From: Cryptomeria japonica
Taxonomy: Eukaryota; Streptophyta; Pinopsida; Cupressales; Cupressaceae
NCBI RefSeq assembly: GCF_030272615.1
Contig: NC_081407.1
Span: 263,674,574-263,734,573, forward strand
DNA: 60,000 nucleotides
Direction: 5' to 3'
This document shows, in pieces, positions 55,761-60,000 of the stretch. Each line of letters starts with the position of its first letter. The first letter of the stretch is position 1. Made by a program: the position numbers and the translations under genes. The notes beneath the pieces are model-generated. The model was not told the origin of the DNA. It did no database searches and saw only the letters and a list, made by a program, of their open reading frames with translations.

Positions 55761-56486
55761 TTATTCATATACCCTATCATGATTATGCGGTCCTTCTCTC
55801 CCCATAAATTTGTCCCTTCTAAGGAGCTCTTTAATGTTCATATTAATATCTTCCCCACGCCAAATCATTTGAGAATCAGAGTTAACTCCTAGGTTCGCCA
55901 GACAGTCCGCCACCATATTTTTCTCTCTAAAGGCATGTTGAATAATTATTTCTTTAAAACTAGCAATGATTTCCCTAGCTTTCAGGATAATGTTTTCAAT
56001 TGACCAAGATGGATTTGACTCCCCCTTCAGACACTTAATAATATTAAGTGAATCTCCCTCGAGCCATAATTTATCATGATTAAGATTCTTAGCTATAATT
56101 AGGGTATTCAGGGCAGCTAAAACTTTGGCAAAATGACTAGATTGACTCCCCAAAGGACCAGCCATCGCCACTAAGCAACTTCCAGCAAAATTCCTGACAA
56201 TGCCCCCATATCCAGCTTTACCCAAATTCCCCATCAAAGTTAGTCTTAATCCACCCTTGAGGAGGAAAACACCAAACAAGACCTTCTCTGCCCTTCTCCT
56301 TACTATTAGTAGTAGTAGAGAGGTTCCACCTATCATTGAAATCTTCTTTAGCAGTTGGTCCATTATCAGTGCCATAAATACATTCAAATATGCTCCTGTA
56401 AATTTTATCCACCACCATTTCAGGAGTAGCACTTTTATCCCTAAAAATCCTATTGTTGTGCTCTTTCCATATATTCTAGATAACAT
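55761..56486 (-). pseudogene. L2 ORF2 RNase H domain
   Basis: The end of ORF2. WIKTNFDGEFG in an adjacent frame at 56218-56260 carries the first aspartate; a frameshift follows. Then AGYGGIVRNFAG, WLEGDSLNIIKCLKG and MVADCLANLG supply the later acidic positions. The glutamate is lost (AKVLAALNTL, but EALATLNTL in L1). An RNase H of this type is found at the end of ORF2 in many plant LINEs. Stop TAA at 55761. Confidence 0.88.
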
Positions 56487-57250
56487 TCAGGAAAGTAAGT
56501 TTCCAAGTCTCCACAATCTTTGGATTAGAACTAGGGCATTGCCATTGTTGCCAAGAATCCCTAGGGAATTCGAAAAAACCCAGCTCAAGTTCCACCTGCT
56601 TAAGATAACTTTCCAAATTTCCTGACTAAATGTACGTTAATTAAGAATATGGCAAGAAGTCTCTTCTTCCCTGCAACAAACGGAACACCTATTAGGAAAA
56701 ACAAAGCCTCTCTTTTGAAGGTTGTCTAGAGTTAAAACCTTGTTTTGGATGAAAATCCAAAAAAAGATATTAACCTTAGGAACTAACTTCTTATTCCAGA
56801 CTTTAGCCCAAATAGGAGTTTCTTCCATAGATTCATTATGGATAGCCACGATTGAGGACACAAAATATTTCTCATCTGGGGTTTCCCTCCATATCAATCT
56901 GTCATTTTTATTGTCTCTAGGAACTTTAGTAGAGAGAGAAATCTGAAGGAACTTAAGCCCCAGATAATACCGGCTAAAATCAATCCATTTCCCATTTCTC
57001 CAATAGTCTCTGACCAACTCCCCAAACTTGCTTTTGAACTAGTCTTTCCATTCATTAAGGATTGGAACTTCCTCTAGAGGTTTATCCAAAATCCACCTAT
57101 CTTCCCAAAATCTTATTTTCCTACCATCCCCAAGGTTCCAAATTCGACCACCAGTAGCCCAACTTTTAGCAGATTGGACTGCATTCCATATAGCAGAACC
57201 TTCAACAATAAAAGAATCATCTAAACATTCTTCCTCAGAAGGTTGCATAT
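56487..57250 (-). pseudogene. L2 ORF2 zinc-binding region after RT
   Basis: Contains ESAIWN-like WNAVQSAKSW, GRKIRFWEDRW and WRNGKWID. The zinc-binding type motif VPKVNIFFWIFIQNKVLT and CSVCCREEETSCHIL then follows at 56637-56760. This block normally sits between reverse transcriptase and RNase H in plant LINEs. Stops separate the pieces. Confidence 0.85.
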
Positions 57251-58850
57251 AAAGTTTGGTTTTCTAGATTAAATTCCATTCTCTTTCCTCCCCTTTCATT
57301 ATCCAAATTTGTTTAGCTAATAAAGCCTTATTCATAGAGTTGATATTCCTTAAACCCAACCCCCCTGAGGCCTTAGGGGAACATATTTTATTCTAGGCAA
57401 TAAGGGGAATTCTGTTTTTGACTTCCACCCCCGACCAAAGAAACTTTTTTTGAATTCTTTCAATTTCTTCCGCAAACTTTCTGGGGATTTTGAACAAACT
57501 GAGAGCATAAACAGGCAAGTTTTGGAGAGTGGCTTTGAGCAGAGTAACTTTCCCCGCTTGACTAAGGACTGACCCTTTCCACCCAGCTAGTTTTGAGTTA
57601 AATCTATCAATCAACTTATTCCAGAAAAAATCCTCAGGCTTAATACACAGAGGAAGCCCCAGATAAGAAGAGGGAAGCTCAGATATTTTGTAGCCAAGAA
57701 TTCTTTCAATCCTTAATTGCCTTTGAATAGGGGTATTGATGAAGAACAAAGAACTCTTATCCCAATTAATTTTTTGACCAGAGGCAGATTCATAAATATT
57801 CAGCACATTCTTCATATTTTTAGCTTCCGTAATGGTAGCTTCCCCCATAGTGATAGAATCATCAACAAATGGTTCATGAGTACAAGTGAAATTGGATGAA
57901 GATGGTTTCAGACCTCTAAGATTGCCTTCTTCCACATTTTTAAATATAAATCTACCCAAACTTTCAGCTAAAATAGTAAACAAGATAGGGGATATGGGGT
58001 CCCCTTGTTTGCGACCTCTAGAGCTTTTGAAGAAACCTGACGGGGATCTATTGATGATAACAATAGAAGAGGAAGTTTCCATAAGTTGAGAGCAAAGCTG
58101 AATAACTTTTTCACCAAAACCAAACACTCTCATAATCCTTAGGAGAAACTGCCAGTTCACTCTATCATAAGCTTTAGCCACATCTAACTTCAGAAAGAAC
58201 CCCAGTTATTAGTAACTTTCAGGGAATGGATATTTTCATGAACAAAACCATTCTATTGGACAGAGACAATTCTTGGAAGAATTTCCAGTAGCCTGGAAGT
58301 TAGAACCTTGGATAAAATCTTGTAAATAGAGTTACAGAGACTAATGGGTCTAAACTTATTGAGAGAATCAACTCCTGGGATCTTCAGGAGTAGGACAATG
58401 AATGTAGCATTTAGTTCTTTAAGAAGCCTTCTAGAGCTAAATAATTCTTTAACACCTTTGCAGATGTCAGTCTCCACAATATGTCAAAAACATTGGAAGA
58501 AAAACATAGGAAACCCGTCCAGTCCAGGTGATTTATCTCCTTGAAAAGAAAACACCACCTTTTCGATTTCCTGATTAGAGGGGATGTAGGATAAGAAGTT
58601 ATTGTCATCCATAGTCAAGGTAGAAGGAATAGCTTGCAACATGATGTTTTGATTACTGATATCCAAGTTATCCACTTCTCCCAATAGGGTACCAAAATAC
58701 TCCAGAGCTTCCTTTCTAATATCATTATCCTTCGTCAAAATCCCTTTATTATAGAATAATCTGGATATCCTATTAGCTGCCCTATGCTTAAGAGCAGTTA
58801 GGTGAAAAAACCGGGTATTTTTATCACCTTCCTTCAAGAACAGGGCTCTA
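57251..58850 (-). pseudogene. L2 ORF2 reverse transcriptase
   Basis: Upstream: KEGDKNTRFFHLTALKHRAAN and DKSPGLDGFPMFFFQ. Then FRPISLCNSIYKILSKVLTSRL, AKAYDRVNWQFLLRIM and GRKQGDPISPILFTILAESL. The catalytic FVDDS at about 57860 stands where FADD is usual. Then INWDKSS, YLGLPL and AGWKGSVLSQAGKVTLL. A frameshift near 58205 and several stops make it inactive. Confidence 0.93.
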
Positions 58851-59152
58851 GATCTTTGTCTCTAGAATGTCTCTTCATTAGAAATAATGGTGTGGTATTT
58901 AGACCAAAGAGCATTTTCCACCTCCCTCGGTTCATCAGACAACCCATTCTCTTGGATTCTATCTTGAACTTCTTTTATATGAGTTTTAATTTGAATTTTA
59001 CTCTTAAAGATGTCCCCAAAAATCTCTTTATTCTAGATTTTAATTTTAGCCTTTATAATATTGAGCTTTTTAGCTATATTAAAGAGAGCCGTACCCTCAA
59101 CCTCAGAATTCCACCAATCAGCAACACAAGCTTCCAATGATGGATGGGATAA

Positions 59153-59899
59153 CTACACTTTTTCAAACCTAAAAGGGAAGTTTCTCTTAGCCGAAAGAGA
59201 GTTGGTAGTAAAAGAGATAGGATAATGGTCTAACCCAATTTTGATAATAGAAGCAAGAGAGTAGCTATACTTGGCTAACCATTTAGTAGAAATTAAAGTT
59301 CTATCCAACTTCACTTGAATTAGGTTTGCTCTGGTTGTTCTATAAGTCCAGGTATAGTTAATCCCTTGAAGATCCACATCCATAAGAGATTGATCATTAA
59401 TGAACTCCATAAGGTCTTGTTTCCCATCAAGCTACAAGGGGAGACCTCCCATCTTCTCTTCCTCTTTTAGCAGAGTATTGAAATCTCCCATTATTATCCA
59501 ACTTTGATCAAAAAACTTAAGTCTATCATCAGCAAGGCTTCTCCAATATTTAGCTCTCCCAGTTTTGGTTTTAGGTGCATAAACATTGGTTAACACCCAT
59601 ACAAAGTTATCCTTGATATGCTCAAGCTGCACAAAGTTCCTATTACAAGCAAAGGTGATTTCCTTACCTTTAATGGTTTTTTGATTCCAAAAAATTGCAG
59701 TTTTTCCAGAAGCTCCCTCCAAGATAGATCCTATGACACCATTATTTTTAAAAATTTTAATCTTTTCCACTTTATCCTTAGACATCTTGGTTTCCTGAAC
59801 AAGGACCACATCCGGTTTATGATCTCTTATGATGTCTTGTAACACATTTTTCTTATGAGGGGCATTCAGCCCTCTGATGTTCCAGGATATTATCTTCAT
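59153..59899 (-). pseudogene. L2 ORF2 apurinic-type endonuclease
   Basis: Starts MKIISWNIRGLNAPHKK at 59899, then VLVQETKMS, WVLTNVYAPK, WIIMGDFNTLL, YTWTYRTT, KLDRTLIS and GLDHYPIS. These are the usual motifs of LINE endonucleases that nick target DNA. One TAG at 59432 and a TAG near 59153 interrupt the frame; otherwise it is continuous. The first codon is probably the real ORF2 start. Confidence 0.93.
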
Positions 59900-60000
59900 A
59901 CTTTAATTGGAGATAGGGTTGACTTGATGGAACACTGTGTTCCATCAGCACGGTTCTTCCAACTTTCCTGTTCCCTTTGATGTTTTAGAGATGGCATCCC

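Larger units (their letters stand above)
53848..60000 (-). mobile_element. L2: LINE with endonuclease, RT, RNase H and a third ORF
   Basis: Minus strand: ORF2 from 59899 to 55761, ORF3 from 55738 to 54028, a 3' UTR of about 180 bp, and an end CTTAATCAAAAA at 53848. The 5' end and any ORF1 lie beyond the window. The insertion site is the E2 gag knuckle, matched uninterrupted in E1 (CATACTTGTTATAG on its minus strand). The second copy L1 shares the same 3' end and layout. Confidence 0.93.

Overview
The window is a piece of a large, repeat-rich plant nuclear genome. A gymnosperm is my best guess, from the long LTRs, the old decayed elements and the deep nesting, but no marker gene fixes the species. 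I found no intact host gene. Almost all recognisable sequence is retrotransposon, mostly broken by stops and frameshifts. I use private labels: C1 and C2 (Copia-type elements), G1-G3 (a large LTR family with no visible pol), E1-E3 (an LTR family with an unusual gag and no visible pol), S1 (a solo LTR), L1 and L2 (copies of one LINE family).

Left block, 634-22142: a four-level nest on the minus strand. Copia element C2 has LTRs at 634-2622 and 20954-22142 and target duplication GTATG. It carries solo LTR S1 in its gag. S1 is split by the 12.9-kb element G1 (7158-20028, duplication CATAT). G1 is split by a 5'-truncated LINE, L1 (13538-15838, 15-bp duplication). C2 also holds an 843-bp insertion in its 3' LTR and a roughly 1-kb AT-rich insertion in its coding region, and it lacks an integrase core.

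Middle block, 22148-29898: about 2 kb of unassigned sequence, then an E-family LTR with primer site and a gag fragment (E3), a strong hairpin, and a decayed two-exon gene. The gene's 2.1-kb intron holds a G-family fragment and an array of direct and inverted repeats.

Right block, 29899-60000, plus-strand part: G2 starts with an LTR followed by a primer site that looks complementary to about 42 nt of tRNA-Trp. G2 is interrupted by E1, whose 5' LTR is itself split by the 7.6-kb Copia element C1 (35723-43356). E1 carries a coiled-coil gag with four CCHC-type knuckles and a second long ORF.

Right block, minus-strand part: at 48566-48659 E1 ends in a 94-bp patch of G-family sequence and a second E copy, E2, begins in the opposite direction. 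E2 contains an E-family solo LTR (52146-53217) and is interrupted by LINE L2 (53848 to beyond the window). L2 carries endonuclease, reverse transcriptase and RNase H, followed by a third ORF of about 560 codons.

The most promising unusual items are the LINE third ORF (present in two independent insertions), the pol-less E family with its second ORF, the G family with its own repeat-bearing ORF, palindromic leader array and extended tRNA-like primer site, and the inverted E1/E2 junction.
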